Assembly: GCF_000689255.1 (NCBI RefSeq)
Contig: NZ_HG964446.1
Span: 5,693,784 to 5,757,783, forward strand
Direction of reading: 5' to 3'
DNA length: 64,000 nucleotides
From: Mycobacterium triplex
Lineage (GTDB): Bacteria; Actinomycetota; Actinomycetes; Mycobacteriales; Mycobacteriaceae
Shown: piece by piece, positions 15,213 through 22,723 of the stretch
Layout: each line of letters opens with the position of its first letter
How positions within the stretch are numbered: the first letter of the stretch is position 1
Made by a program: the position numbers and the translations under genes
The notes under the pieces: generated by a model
What the model was told of the DNA's origin: nothing
Seen by the model: the letters and a program-made list of their open reading frames with translations, nothing else
Database searches by the model: none

Positions 15213-15662
15213 ATGAGCGTTGAGGGTCCTGCAGTTTCCGCCACCGCGGCGCAGTTGAGTTGCGGGGGTGCGGCCGACGCCGCGACCGCTTCCGAATTGC
15301 GCCACACGTTACAAGGCTGGCTGCGTGAGCTGCCGCAGTCCTCCCCGGAGGTCAACGAGGACATCGTTCTTGGGGTTAACGAAGCGCTGGCCAACTGCGT
15401 TGAACACGCTTACCACGCTCAGGATGCGGTCGGCACCATGCGACTTCAGGCCGGCTACGACCCCGCTGCGCAGACCATCAACGTGTGCGTCAGCGATCGC
15501 GGCACCTGGCGGCGACGGGTGCCGCGCCAACCTCACGACGCCCGCGCATCACGCGGCATCATGTTGATGCAGGCCGTGGCAGACCACTGCACCATCGACA
15601 CGCGCGCCGACGGCACCACCGTCTGCATGAAGTATTCCGCGCCCCGGAAAGTACTCACGTAA
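15213..15662 (+). CDS. RsbW-like anti-sigma regulatory serine kinase
   Basis: A 149-residue single-domain GHKL/HATPase_c_2 protein. The N box is VNEALANCVEHAYH, the G1-like box is VSDRGTWRRRV, and a G2-like segment SRGIMLMQAVADHCTID follows; such proteins bind ATP and hold a sigma factor or phosphorylate an antagonist. ATG 15213 is preferred to GTG 15153 because the SigF-type promoter lies between them. It is longer than a minimal RsbW because of an N-terminal strand region (SVEGPAVSATAAQLSC). It could act in the SigF network, but the partner is unknown. Confidence 0.83.
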   Translation: MSVEGPAVSATAAQLSCGGAADAATASELRHTLQGWLRELPQSSPEVNEDIVLGVNEALANCVEHAYHAQDAVGTMRLQAGYDPAAQTINVCVSDRGTWRRRVPRQPHDARASRGIMLMQAVADHCTIDTRADGTTVCMKYSAPRKVLT

Positions 15663-15678
15663 ACCAGTTCAAAGCCCT

Positions 15679-16265
15679 TCAGCCGTCCTCGAAGCTGATC
15701 GTCAAGTGCAAGGGCCCCCGGATGGTCGGGGTGTCCCGCCATATCGGATCGCTGCGAAGCACCGGGCGGCGGGCCAGGATGTGTTGCAACGCAACGGTGA
15801 TTTCGAGCCGGGCGAGCGCCGCACCCAGGCAGTAGTGCGGTCCGAAGCCGAATGTCAGCGGTGCGGGCCCGGGACGGTCTACTTGAAACCTGTTGGGCCA
15901 GCTGAAGACCTCTGGATCGCGGTTGGCAGCGCCGATGACGGCGACGGCCGGCTCCCCGGCGTGGATGGCAACGCCGCCCACTATCTGGTCGAGGGTGGCG
16001 GTGCGCGCCACGGCTTGTACGGGGCCGTCGAGGCGCAGCAGCTCGTTGACGAGTCGATCGTCGACCGCGTCGATGGTGTCGGCGGGCCGAACTCCGTTGG
16101 GCTTGTGTTTCAAGAGCCGAAACATGGCCGCGCCCAGCAGGTTTGCCGTTGTTTTCGTGCCCGGCGACGCCGATGATCGCCGCGGTGGTGACGTGTCGAG
16201 ACGCGCCGCGACGACCTGCTGGGTATATCGCCGCCGATGAGAACCTCGAACTCGACGACGTCCGC
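15679..16265 (-). pseudogene. Cytochrome P450 remnant (C-terminal half, frameshifted)
   Basis: The continuous 3' part encodes the second half of a P450: TKTTANLLGAAMF from the I helix, ExxR in NELLRLDGPVQ, the heme loop FGFGPHYCLG and a normal C-terminus LHLTISFEDG. Upstream the reading frame changes several times: VVEFEVLIGGDIP, then QQVVAARLD, then HVTTAAIIGVAG appear in three different frames within about 90 bp, and nothing P450-like precedes 16265. The N-terminal ~200 residues are lost. It resembles the 'GTKTTANLLG' actinobacterial P450s. It lies beside a diflavin reductase, a possible former redox partner. Confidence 0.8.
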
Positions 16266-16506
16266 CTACGCCGCGCTTGTCGACACACTCAATACCGAAC
16301 TGGCAGAGTGGATTACCGCTTGGGCGCCCGCAACGACCCAAGAACAGGCCAAGGTTCTGGCCGCGATCGGTGTCAACGGCATCCTCGGCGCGCGCTTCGC
16401 CACCAGACTGTTTCACCAGTCCCAGGCGCAGGTCGCCGACGATCAATACCTGGCCGAGTGGACCGAAGTCCTGGGTGCCCGCATCCAAACGATCGGCGCC
16501 GACTAG
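16237..16506 (+). CDS. Hypothetical 89-residue protein
   Basis: An open frame with high third-position GC in its later part and a balanced composition (AALVDTLNTELAEW, AAIGVNGILGARFATRLF, YLAEWTEVLGARIQ), predicted mostly helical. No convincing ribosome site precedes ATG 16237, and its first codons lie over the decayed P450, so it may itself be a truncated remnant. Its stop is adjacent to the convergent stop of the diflavin reductase. I do not recognise it. Confidence 0.4.
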   Translation: MRTSNSTTSAYAALVDTLNTELAEWITAWAPATTQEQAKVLAAIGVNGILGARFATRLFHQSQAQVADDQYLAEWTEVLGARIQTIGAD

Positions 16507-18144
16507 TCAGTAGACGTCGCGCAAGTAGCGGTGGTTTTTCATCAGGTCGTTGACGTACGCGTGTGCGGCGCCGTCGTCCATCCCGCCGCCACTGGCCACA
16601 ATGCCGCGCAGGGCCGCGTCCACGTCCTTGGCCATTCGCTCGGCGTCGCCGCACACATAGACGTACGCGCCATCCTGCAACCAGCTGAAGATTTCCGCCG
16701 AATTCTCCCACATGCGGTGCTGGACATAGCATTTCGGGTCTCCGGGGACCCCGTCGCGGGAGAATGCGCAGTCGAGTCGGGTCAGCGTGCCGGACTCGAC
16801 GAACGCGTTGAGTTCGTCGCCGTAGAGGAAGTCGCAGTGACGTCGCCGGTCCCCGAAAAACAGCCACGACCGACCGGACGCGCCGATCGCCTGTCGTTCC
16901 TGCAGAAAGCCCCGGAACGGTGCGATGCCGGTCCCCGGACCGATCATGATGATGGGCACGTCGGGCGCGGGCAGCCGGAAGGAATGGTTGGGCCGCAGGT
17001 GAACCCGTACCGTGTCGCCGCGCTCGGCGAGGAAGGTCGACGCCACGCCGCCGTGCCGGCGATCGCCGACCGTGTAGCGCACGGTCGCCACGGTCAGGTG
17101 GACCTGGTCGGGGTGCACCAGTGGGCTCGACGCGATCGAGTAGTCGCGCGACTGAAGTGGGCGCAGGGTATCGACGACTTCGTCGACATTCAACTCGCCC
17201 ATCCTGATCAGGTCGAGCACGTCCTTGCCGTACAGCCATGAGCCCGGCCCGGCTACCGCGTCGGCACTCAGCGCGCTGGCGACGGCCGCATCGCGAGTTC
17301 GGGAGGCGACCAATGTCTGCAGAGCTCGCGACGGCGTCCGGATCTCGAGTTGGTCGGCGAGCAGCGTGCCAAGCGGCTCATCGAATCCGGCCACCGCGCG
17401 GTCGGCGCCCACACCGAGTTCACTCAGCAACGCGTCGACCAGGATCGGGTCGTTGCTGGCGTGCACGGCAATGGAATCGCCTGCGTGGTAAGCGATTCCG
17501 GAGCCGGCGAGGTCCACCTCGTAATGGCGGACCTCCTTGTCGGACTCGGTGCTGGTGAGCACCCGGTTGACCACGATGCGCGCATCGAAGAGCGGATGGC
17601 CGCGTTCGCGGCGCGCTTGTTCGGCATTGTCGGACGGGCGCGGCTCCGACGCGTCGACGACTGCGGGACCGGGATCGCTGCGACCGGCCACCAGCAGCTT
17701 GACGAGATCATTCGTCCACGCCTCGGCCTCGGCCACATAGACGCCGTCGACATCGACCCGGTCCATCAGGCGGATACCGCCCAGGGCTTCCAGTCGCTCG
17801 TCGAGGAGCCGACCGGCATTGCAGAACAGTTCGTAGCCGGTGTCCCCGAGGGCAAGCACCGCGAACCGCAAATGATCAAGCCGCGCGGCGCCGTCGGCGC
17901 TGATCGCCTCCCAGAACAGGGAGGCGTTGTCCGGGAACTCACCCTCGCCCCACGTCGAACACACGACGACGAAGTGAGTCGCCGATTGCAGGTCGGCCGG
18001 CTCAACCTGGTTGAGTTCGACCGCGGTGGCGCTGACGCCGAGGGTTTCTTCGACAGCTTCGGCGAACGTCATGGCGGCGTCCTCGGCATTACCCATGTCA
18101 CTGCCGTAGCCGACAACCAGCGAGAATTCCGGCCGAGAAGTCAT
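16507..18144 (-). CDS. Diflavin NADPH reductase (sulfite-reductase flavoprotein/CPR type)
   Basis: A 545-residue protein with an N-terminal flavodoxin domain (VVGYGSDMGNAEDAA for FMN phosphate, then CSTWGEGEFPDN and LGDTGYELFC) and a C-terminal ferredoxin-NADP reductase domain (FAD motif RDYSIASSP, GGVASTFL, NADP motif IGPGTGIAPFRGFL, FFGDRR, VYVCGDAERMAKDV, terminal aromatic in RDVY). It transfers electrons from NADPH to a heme, siroheme or iron acceptor. It is monocistronic. An IdeR-type iron box lies 41-59 bp upstream, so expression probably rises under iron limitation. The partner could be a ferric siderophore, a heme enzyme or the neighbouring, now dead, P450. Confidence 0.9.
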   Translation of the reverse strand: MTSRPEFSLVVGYGSDMGNAEDAAMTFAEAVEETLGVSATAVELNQVEPADLQSATHFVVVCSTWGEGEFPDNASLFWEAISADGAARLDHLRFAVLALGDTGYELFCNAGRLLDERLEALGGIRLMDRVDVDGVYVAEAEAWTNDLVKLLVAGRSDPGPAVVDASEPRPSDNAEQARRERGHPLFDARIVVNRVLTSTESDKEVRHYEVDLAGSGIAYHAGDSIAVHASNDPILVDALLSELGVGADRAVAGFDEPLGTLLADQLEIRTPSRALQTLVASRTRDAAVASALSADAVAGPGSWLYGKDVLDLIRMGELNVDEVVDTLRPLQSRDYSIASSPLVHPDQVHLTVATVRYTVGDRRHGGVASTFLAERGDTVRVHLRPNHSFRLPAPDVPIIMIGPGTGIAPFRGFLQERQAIGASGRSWLFFGDRRRHCDFLYGDELNAFVESGTLTRLDCAFSRDGVPGDPKCYVQHRMWENSAEIFSWLQDGAYVYVCGDAERMAKDVDAALRGIVASGGGMDDGAAHAYVNDLMKNHRYLRDVY

Positions 18145-18184
18145 GATCGCTCCCGTTGTTGTCGCACGCGAGACCTACGGTCTA

Positions 18185-18203
18185 TAAGCTTAGCCTTACC
18201 TTA
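18185..18203 (-). promoter_or_regulatory. IdeR-type iron box upstream of the diflavin reductase
   Basis: Read on the minus strand, TAAGGTAAGGCTAAGCTTA matches the 19-bp IdeR consensus TTAGGTTAGGCTAACCTAA at 15 of 19 positions, including the central AGGCTAA. It ends about 40 bp before the ATG at 18144, a normal repressor position. An adjacent small inverted repeat AGACC-TAC-GGTCT lies at 18171-18183. Confidence 0.7.
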
Positions 18204-18250
18204 GTTTTTGTCCGCATCAGCCGCAACAACCGCATCGCGGAAGGGCTCGA

Positions 18251-19021
18251 TTAGCTCTTGTCGCGCTTACGGGACAGGAATGCCTGCATGTGCTGCTGGG
18301 GCTCCCCCGTCAGGAATGCCAGACCGAACTGCTCGACGCTGTCTTCGATCGCCCCGTGGACGGTCATATCGAACCATTTGTTGAGTAAGCGTTTTTGCTG
18401 GCGGAGCGCAGCTGTGCCGAATCCGCTGAGTTTCGTGGTGAGCTCGGCGATGCGGCGGTCGAGGTCTTCGGGGGCCACGACCTCGTGGACGAGTCCCCAG
18501 CCGGCCGCGGTCTCGGCGTCGATCGTTTCGCCGGTCAGCAACAGCCAGCCCGCGTGCGAGGCCCCGATCAGGGCGGGCAGCAGGGCGGAATGGATCACCG
18601 ACGGAATGCCGACGGCCACTTCCGGCATGCCGAATTGCGCGCCCGATTCCGCGATCCGTAGATCGCAGCAGATCGCGACTTCCAGGCCGCCGCCAAGACA
18701 CCAACCCGCGAGCCTGGCGATGACGGGCACCGGGCATTCGCGAATCGACTCGCACAAGCCCGCGAGACGTCGGATGAAAGCCTCGCCGCTGGACCGGTCC
18801 AGGGCGACCATCTCGTTGATGTCGGCACCACCGATGAATGCCTGCTCGCCCGCTCCGCGCAGTACCACGACGCGGACGTCGGCGTCGTGCCCGATCTCGC
18901 GAAATGCCCGAGTCAGTTCCTCGATGGCCTCGCTACCCAAGATATTGAGCGTCTTGGAATTGGTCAACTCGATCGTGACTAGGCCGCCATCGCGGCCCAG
19001 CCTGACGAATCGTCGCTCCAA
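18251..19021 (-). CDS. Enoyl-CoA hydratase/isomerase family protein
   Basis: Crotonase-fold protein of 256 residues. The first oxyanion-hole region is FIGGADINEM and the second is LAGWCLGGGLEVAICCDLRIAE. Glutamates at both usual catalytic positions are present (GGGLE and GMPEVAVG), so it is likely an active hydratase. It stands alone between the diflavin reductase promoter and a secreted-protein gene, so its pathway is not shown by context. Confidence 0.88.
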   Translation of the reverse strand: MERRFVRLGRDGGLVTIELTNSKTLNILGSEAIEELTRAFREIGHDADVRVVVLRGAGEQAFIGGADINEMVALDRSSGEAFIRRLAGLCESIRECPVPVIARLAGWCLGGGLEVAICCDLRIAESGAQFGMPEVAVGIPSVIHSALLPALIGASHAGWLLLTGETIDAETAAGWGLVHEVVAPEDLDRRIAELTTKLSGFGTAALRQQKRLLNKWFDMTVHGAIEDSVEQFGLAFLTGEPQQHMQAFLSRKRDKS

Positions 19022-19040
19022 CTAAGGGATTTCGTGGTGG

Positions 19041-19964
19041 TCAGTAAAGCGGGATCCACACGCCGAAGAACCAGTAACCCCAACCGCCGAACTGCCAGTT
19101 GAAGACCGGAACGACGGTGAAGGTGTTGTAGGCGAACGGCCCGAAGTCGGAGCGGGCATAAACCACATCACGCGGCGGCCCGGCCCATGGACGGTTCCAG
19201 CCACCCGGAGGCGGCGGCCCGTTCCAGCCACCTGCAGGCGGTGGGCCATACCAGTGTGGCGGCGGGTGGCCCGGAGGCGGGCCGTCGTTCCAGCCCCAGC
19301 CCCGCGGCGGCGGAGGCGGCGGTGCGCCGCGGCCGACGATGCTGAAGCCGACGGATGAGTCCATCGGACCGCCGATCTCGGCGGTGGCGGTCATGATGGT
19401 GCCGCGCGGCTGGTACGGCTCGTGCGGCGGTTGGGTGCTCGGCGCCACCACGGTCCGAGTGGGCCGCTGTCCGGACGGCGAGGTGGTCTGGCTGCCCGCG
19501 GGCGTCGTGGTTTGCGCGCTCGGGGTCGTGGTGGTTTGTTCGGCCGGCGTGGTGGTCTGGCTGGCCGGCGGTGTCGTGGTCTGTTGCGCCGGCGTCGTCG
19601 TTTGGCTCGCGGGCGGCGTCGTGGTCTGGGTGGCGGGCGCGGTGGTGGTCGGCGCACTCGCCGTTGTTTGCGGCGCGGTGGTTTGCGGACTCGGCTGCTC
19701 GGTGGTCGGCGGCGCGGCCGTCGTTTGGGGCGCAGCGGTGGTCTGCGGTGCAGCGGTAGTGGCGGGCGCCGCGGTGGTTGCCGGCGGGGCCGTGGTTTCG
19801 GGGGCCTGCGGGCTGTGCGGTCCGCCGGGGCCACCGTGACAGCTGCCATTCGGGCAGGGCGGTGGGTCGAGCGGGGCCGAGTTGGCGAGCCCCGGGTTCA
19901 AGCCCAGCGCGGAGATGCTCAGTCCGGCCGCGACCGCCACCGCGCTGACACGCTTCTTGGACAT
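19041..19964 (-). CDS. Secreted Pro/Thr-rich mycobacterial protein
   Basis: A 307-residue exported protein. Residues 1-30 are a signal peptide (basic MSKKR, hydrophobic core, cleavage near ANSAP). A low-complexity region of about 120 residues is made of TTAAP, TTTPPASQ and similar units, typical of O-glycosylated mycobacterial wall proteins. A Gly/Pro/Trp-rich segment follows (PPPPGGWNRPW) and the end is aromatic (FNWQFGGWGYWFFGVWIPLY). The C-terminal aromatic motif recurs in mycobacterial secreted proteins of unknown role. ATG at 19964. Confidence 0.78.
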   Translation of the reverse strand: MSKKRVSAVAVAAGLSISALGLNPGLANSAPLDPPPCPNGSCHGGPGGPHSPQAPETTAPPATTAAPATTAAPQTTAAPQTTAAPPTTEQPSPQTTAPQTTASAPTTTAPATQTTTPPASQTTTPAQQTTTPPASQTTTPAEQTTTTPSAQTTTPAGSQTTSPSGQRPTRTVVAPSTQPPHEPYQPRGTIMTATAEIGGPMDSSVGFSIVGRGAPPPPPPRGWGWNDGPPPGHPPPHWYGPPPAGGWNGPPPPGGWNRPWAGPPRDVVYARSDFGPFAYNTFTVVPVFNWQFGGWGYWFFGVWIPLY

Positions 19965-20014
19965 AGCTGCGTCCCCTCTGGGGCTTCGGCCCCAACGACG
20001 TCTGGTGGCCCGCG

Positions 20015-20479
20015 CTACGGGCAGGTCAGGTCCATCTCGAAAGGCTTGGTCACCGTCTGCGGCTGCTCGGGGTTGGTCATGTCGGTACCCGTCGCGGTGC
20101 CCTTGATCGCGTAGGTTTTGCCGTCCACCGCGGCTCCGGCGTTGCTGGCTTGATTCGGCGCGGCGTCAGAGTAGCCGAGCGCGATGCCGTTGACATTGCC
20201 TAAACCGACCGCATGGACGATGGGCGGGTTGGCGTTGCTGACGACCGCACCCACACCGGCGGACGCATCACCGATGCCGATGTTGATGTTGTCGCCGGCC
20301 GGCGTGCAAGTCACCGGGCCGGTGACGTTCTGCTTCTGTCCGTCCACGATGACCTGGGGCCCGGCCGGTGCGGCCGCGGTACTCGATGCGCCGGTGTTGG
20401 ATTTGTTGGTCGAACAGCCGGTACAGCTTGCGGCCACCATGGCCACGCCGGCCACGCCAATCACAATCGCACGTTTCAC
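20015..20479 (-). CDS. LpqH-like (19-kDa antigen family) lipoprotein
   Basis: A 154-residue lipoprotein of the LpqH family. Residues 1-22 form a lipoprotein signal sequence; aligned with LpqH (LSGCSSNKS), the lipidated cysteine is the second one in SCTGCSTNKS, with an unusual cysteine at -3 of the lipobox. The mature part begins with a Ser/Thr/Ala-rich, potentially glycosylated linker and continues with the beta-rich domain (VIVDGQKQNVTGPVTC, DMTNPEQPQTVTKPFE) ending in the second conserved cysteine. GTG 20479 is chosen because it begins the signal peptide; the frame runs further upstream without signal character. Confidence 0.85.
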   Translation of the reverse strand: MKRAIVIGVAGVAMVAASCTGCSTNKSNTGASSTAAAPAGPQVIVDGQKQNVTGPVTCTPAGDNINIGIGDASAGVGAVVSNANPPIVHAVGLGNVNGIALGYSDAAPNQASNAGAAVDGKTYAIKGTATGTDMTNPEQPQTVTKPFEMDLTCP

Positions 20480-20636
20480 CGCCCACTCCTTCGTGCCGCT
20501 GGTGTCGCTACCTTCACGTTTGCCGCTGTCGACACCTAGGGACCCTACCGGGCAGCACGGGTCCGTACGCAAGATGCCGGACCGGCTTGTACCCAATACC
20601 GAGCCCGGCGAAACCGCGAGGTGTTGCGCGCACCCG

Positions 20637-21275
20637 TCAGGGCAGAATGCGGAGTCCCCACTTGCCCAGCAGCGGCTGCACGAGGGTGAAGTACGTGGTG
20701 TTGTCGTCACCCTCCGGTGAGGACATCAAGATGCCCACCGCGCTCACCGTCCCGTCGTCGTTCTTCACGTAGCCGGGACTCCCACTGTCGCCACCCAGGC
20801 TGTACACGCTGGCTTCGACCACGTTGCCGTCTATCTCGGTGATCGTTCCGCAGGTTTCCCCAGTGACGCCGCCCAACTTGCAGAACGGCTCCCCCAGCTT
20901 AAGTTGGTTGCTGCTCAACACATCTCGGACGGACATGCCACCGACACCACCGGTTGGGACACCGACAGCCGGGTTGAGGCGGATGATCGCGGCGTCGCGC
21001 TTGTCGACTTCTTTCTCGCTGACGGTGATCGATCCGAGCGGGATGCTGGGGCCGTAGGTCCATACCGAGCCGTCGTGCGCGTCGCAGTGGCCGCTGGTCA
21101 GCAAGTAGTAGCTGCCATCATCACCCTGTGCCGCGAAACCCGCTGTGCAGCTGCTACTTTCGTCATCGACCTGCACGCCCGGCATCGGCGGCGCCTCTGC
21201 CGCCGCCGTATTCGCGAACACCGTCGCCGCCGTCATCATGGCGACCAACAGCCCCAACCCTCGCGCTCCAACCAC
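20637..21275 (-). CDS. Secreted S1-family serine protease
   Basis: A 212-residue chymotrypsin-fold protease with a signal peptide (about residues 1-26, ending NTAAAEA). The catalytic triad is His63 in TSGHC, Asp94 in KRDAAIIRL and Ser164 in GGDSGSP. Cysteines near 43/64 and 132/142 fit two disulfides. It is a compact, streptogrisin-like enzyme without a C-terminal membrane anchor. It follows the LpqH-like and Pro/Thr-rich secreted genes in the same orientation but with gaps of over 50 bp, so a single operon is uncertain. Confidence 0.87.
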   Translation of the reverse strand: MVGARGLGLLVAMMTAATVFANTAAAEAPPMPGVQVDDESSSCTAGFAAQGDDGSYYLLTSGHCDAHDGSVWTYGPSIPLGSITVSEKEVDKRDAAIIRLNPAVGVPTGGVGGMSVRDVLSSNQLKLGEPFCKLGGVTGETCGTITEIDGNVVEASVYSLGGDSGSPGYVKNDDGTVSAVGILMSSPEGDDNTTYFTLVQPLLGKWGLRILP

Positions 21276-21386
21276 GCCGATCTCCTCTTGTCGGGCCAGG
21301 ATGCTACCTGGTCACAGCGGCGCCGGCACTATTACGTGTTTGCGCTGGCCCGGGTCGCCGTGAGCGGGCGGAAGTAGGACGGGTCA

Positions 21387-22262
21387 TTAGCCCGCGTCGA
21401 CGTGACGGGACAGAAAATCCAGGACGGCTCCGGCGAAAACGTCGTTGCGATCACCGGCGACCATGTGTCCCGCCCCCTGCACGTCGGTGAACTCGACCTG
21501 GGGAAAGCGCGCGAGAAATTCGTCCGCGCGCTCCTGGCTGACCAGATCGCTCACCTGGCCACGAACCAAAAGCATCGGCACTCCGCCGCGCAGGATCGCC
21601 TCGACGGCGTTGTGCATCCGATCGGCGTCGGTGACCTCGAAGGGCGGATAAGCCGCAGTGCCACTGATGAATTGGGGATCCCAATGCCAATACCAACGGT
21701 CGCCGCGGCGGCGCAGGTTGGAGGTCAGGCCGTCGAGATCGGTGGGCCGGGGCCGGTGCGGGTTGTATTCGGCGATCACGTCGGCGACCTCTTCCAGCGA
21801 GGCGAATCCGGATTCCACCCGGTCGGCCATGAAGTTGTGAATGCGATTCGCCCCCGATTGCTCCATGTTGGGAACGATGTCGACGAGTACGACGGCGCTG
21901 GCGATGCCGGGCGAGATCTCCCCGGCCAGCAGCATCGAGGTGAATCCGCCCAACGAGGCGCCCACCAGCACCGGTTTCGGGGGCAGCCCGCGCAACACTT
22001 CTTGCACGTCGGCGGCAAAGCTGACCACGCGATAGTCGCCTTCGCTGGACCAGTCCGACTCGCCGTGACCCCGCAAATCGATCGTGACGGCCTGCCAGCC
22101 GCGCTTGGCGACCGCGGCGGCCGCCCGGCCCCAGGACCGCCGGGTCTGCCCTCCGCCGTGCAAGAACACCACGGCCCGTGAACCGGGGTCGCCCTGACGG
22201 TCAGCGGCAATCCGAATACCGCCCATCCCCGCGATGGAGAACTGTTCAGGAGCCGTCGTCAT
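21387..22262 (-). CDS. Alpha/beta hydrolase
   Basis: A 291-residue alpha/beta-hydrolase-fold protein. The oxyanion region is LHGGGQTRRSW, the nucleophile elbow is GASLGG (Ser near residue 101), an acidic residue lies in the late MLLVRGQVSDL strand, and the histidine is in GAGHMVAGD. The length and cap region resemble peroxidase-type or epoxide-hydrolase-like enzymes. The substrate is not predictable. Starts at ATG 22262, 25 bp after the small gene at 22287-22457. Confidence 0.88.
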   Translation of the reverse strand: MTTAPEQFSIAGMGGIRIAADRQGDPGSRAVVFLHGGGQTRRSWGRAAAAVAKRGWQAVTIDLRGHGESDWSSEGDYRVVSFAADVQEVLRGLPPKPVLVGASLGGFTSMLLAGEISPGIASAVVLVDIVPNMEQSGANRIHNFMADRVESGFASLEEVADVIAEYNPHRPRPTDLDGLTSNLRRRGDRWYWHWDPQFISGTAAYPPFEVTDADRMHNAVEAILRGGVPMLLVRGQVSDLVSQERADEFLARFPQVEFTDVQGAGHMVAGDRNDVFAGAVLDFLSRHVDAG

Positions 22263-22286
22263 CAGGAGATCGTAAGACGACCTCGC

Positions 22287-22457
22287 TCAGTCCTGGCCAC
22301 CCGGGGAATCGTGTTCACCGCGAAAGAACTTGGCGATCCGCTGCGCAACCCGCCCCAGGGTGCTTCCCGCTCGCCGCGCTTCCTCGATCCGGTCGTGTGT
22401 TTGCTTGCCTTCTCGGGCATAGTCGTTGACGGTTTCGTCGCCTTCTTCAGCGCGCAT
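22287..22457 (-). CDS. Small charged protein, 56 residues
   Basis: An open frame of 56 codons with a good ribosome site (CGGAGC five bases before ATG 22457) and high third-position GC. The product begins MRAEEGDETVNDYAREG and ends FFRGEHDSPGGQD; it is highly charged and helical, with the basic stretch IEEARRAGSTLGRVAQRIAKFF forming a possible amphipathic helix. It lies upstream of and codirectional with the alpha/beta hydrolase and may share its transcript. I do not recognise a family. Confidence 0.6.
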   Translation of the reverse strand: MRAEEGDETVNDYAREGKQTHDRIEEARRAGSTLGRVAQRIAKFFRGEHDSPGGQD

Positions 22458-22723
22458 GCGCTGCTCCGTTCCTCTAGCGGGACGCGTGATCTGCCGCGGT
22501 CCCGGCTGATCCGGTTCAACGTTGCCACCCAGCGGGCCGGTGTATCAAAACGGTGCACCGTCGGCGGCGTGGTCACGCGGCGCCGGCAAATCTGCAACAC
22601 GTTGGGCGCCCGACATTTACGCGCGCGTCAGCGTTTGCCGGAAACTGTCGCAATCGTCATCCGTCAACCGCCTGGTCCGCGTACAGTTTTCCGGTCGAGC
22701 CTTGCGCGGGCGAGAGGACAACG

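Noticed and set aside
19480..19830. Repetitive DNA that looks like a minisatellite or CRISPR-like array
   Set aside because: It is the codon-level repetition of the Thr/Ala/Pro-rich region of a secreted protein; there are no equal spacers. No CRISPR array is seen anywhere in the window.
22636..22694. Imperfect inverted repeat with CCGGAAACTGT and ACAGTTTTCCGG arms before the amine oxidase
   Set aside because: Arms differ by one inserted base and are 36 bp apart; not distinguishable from chance without comparison to relatives.
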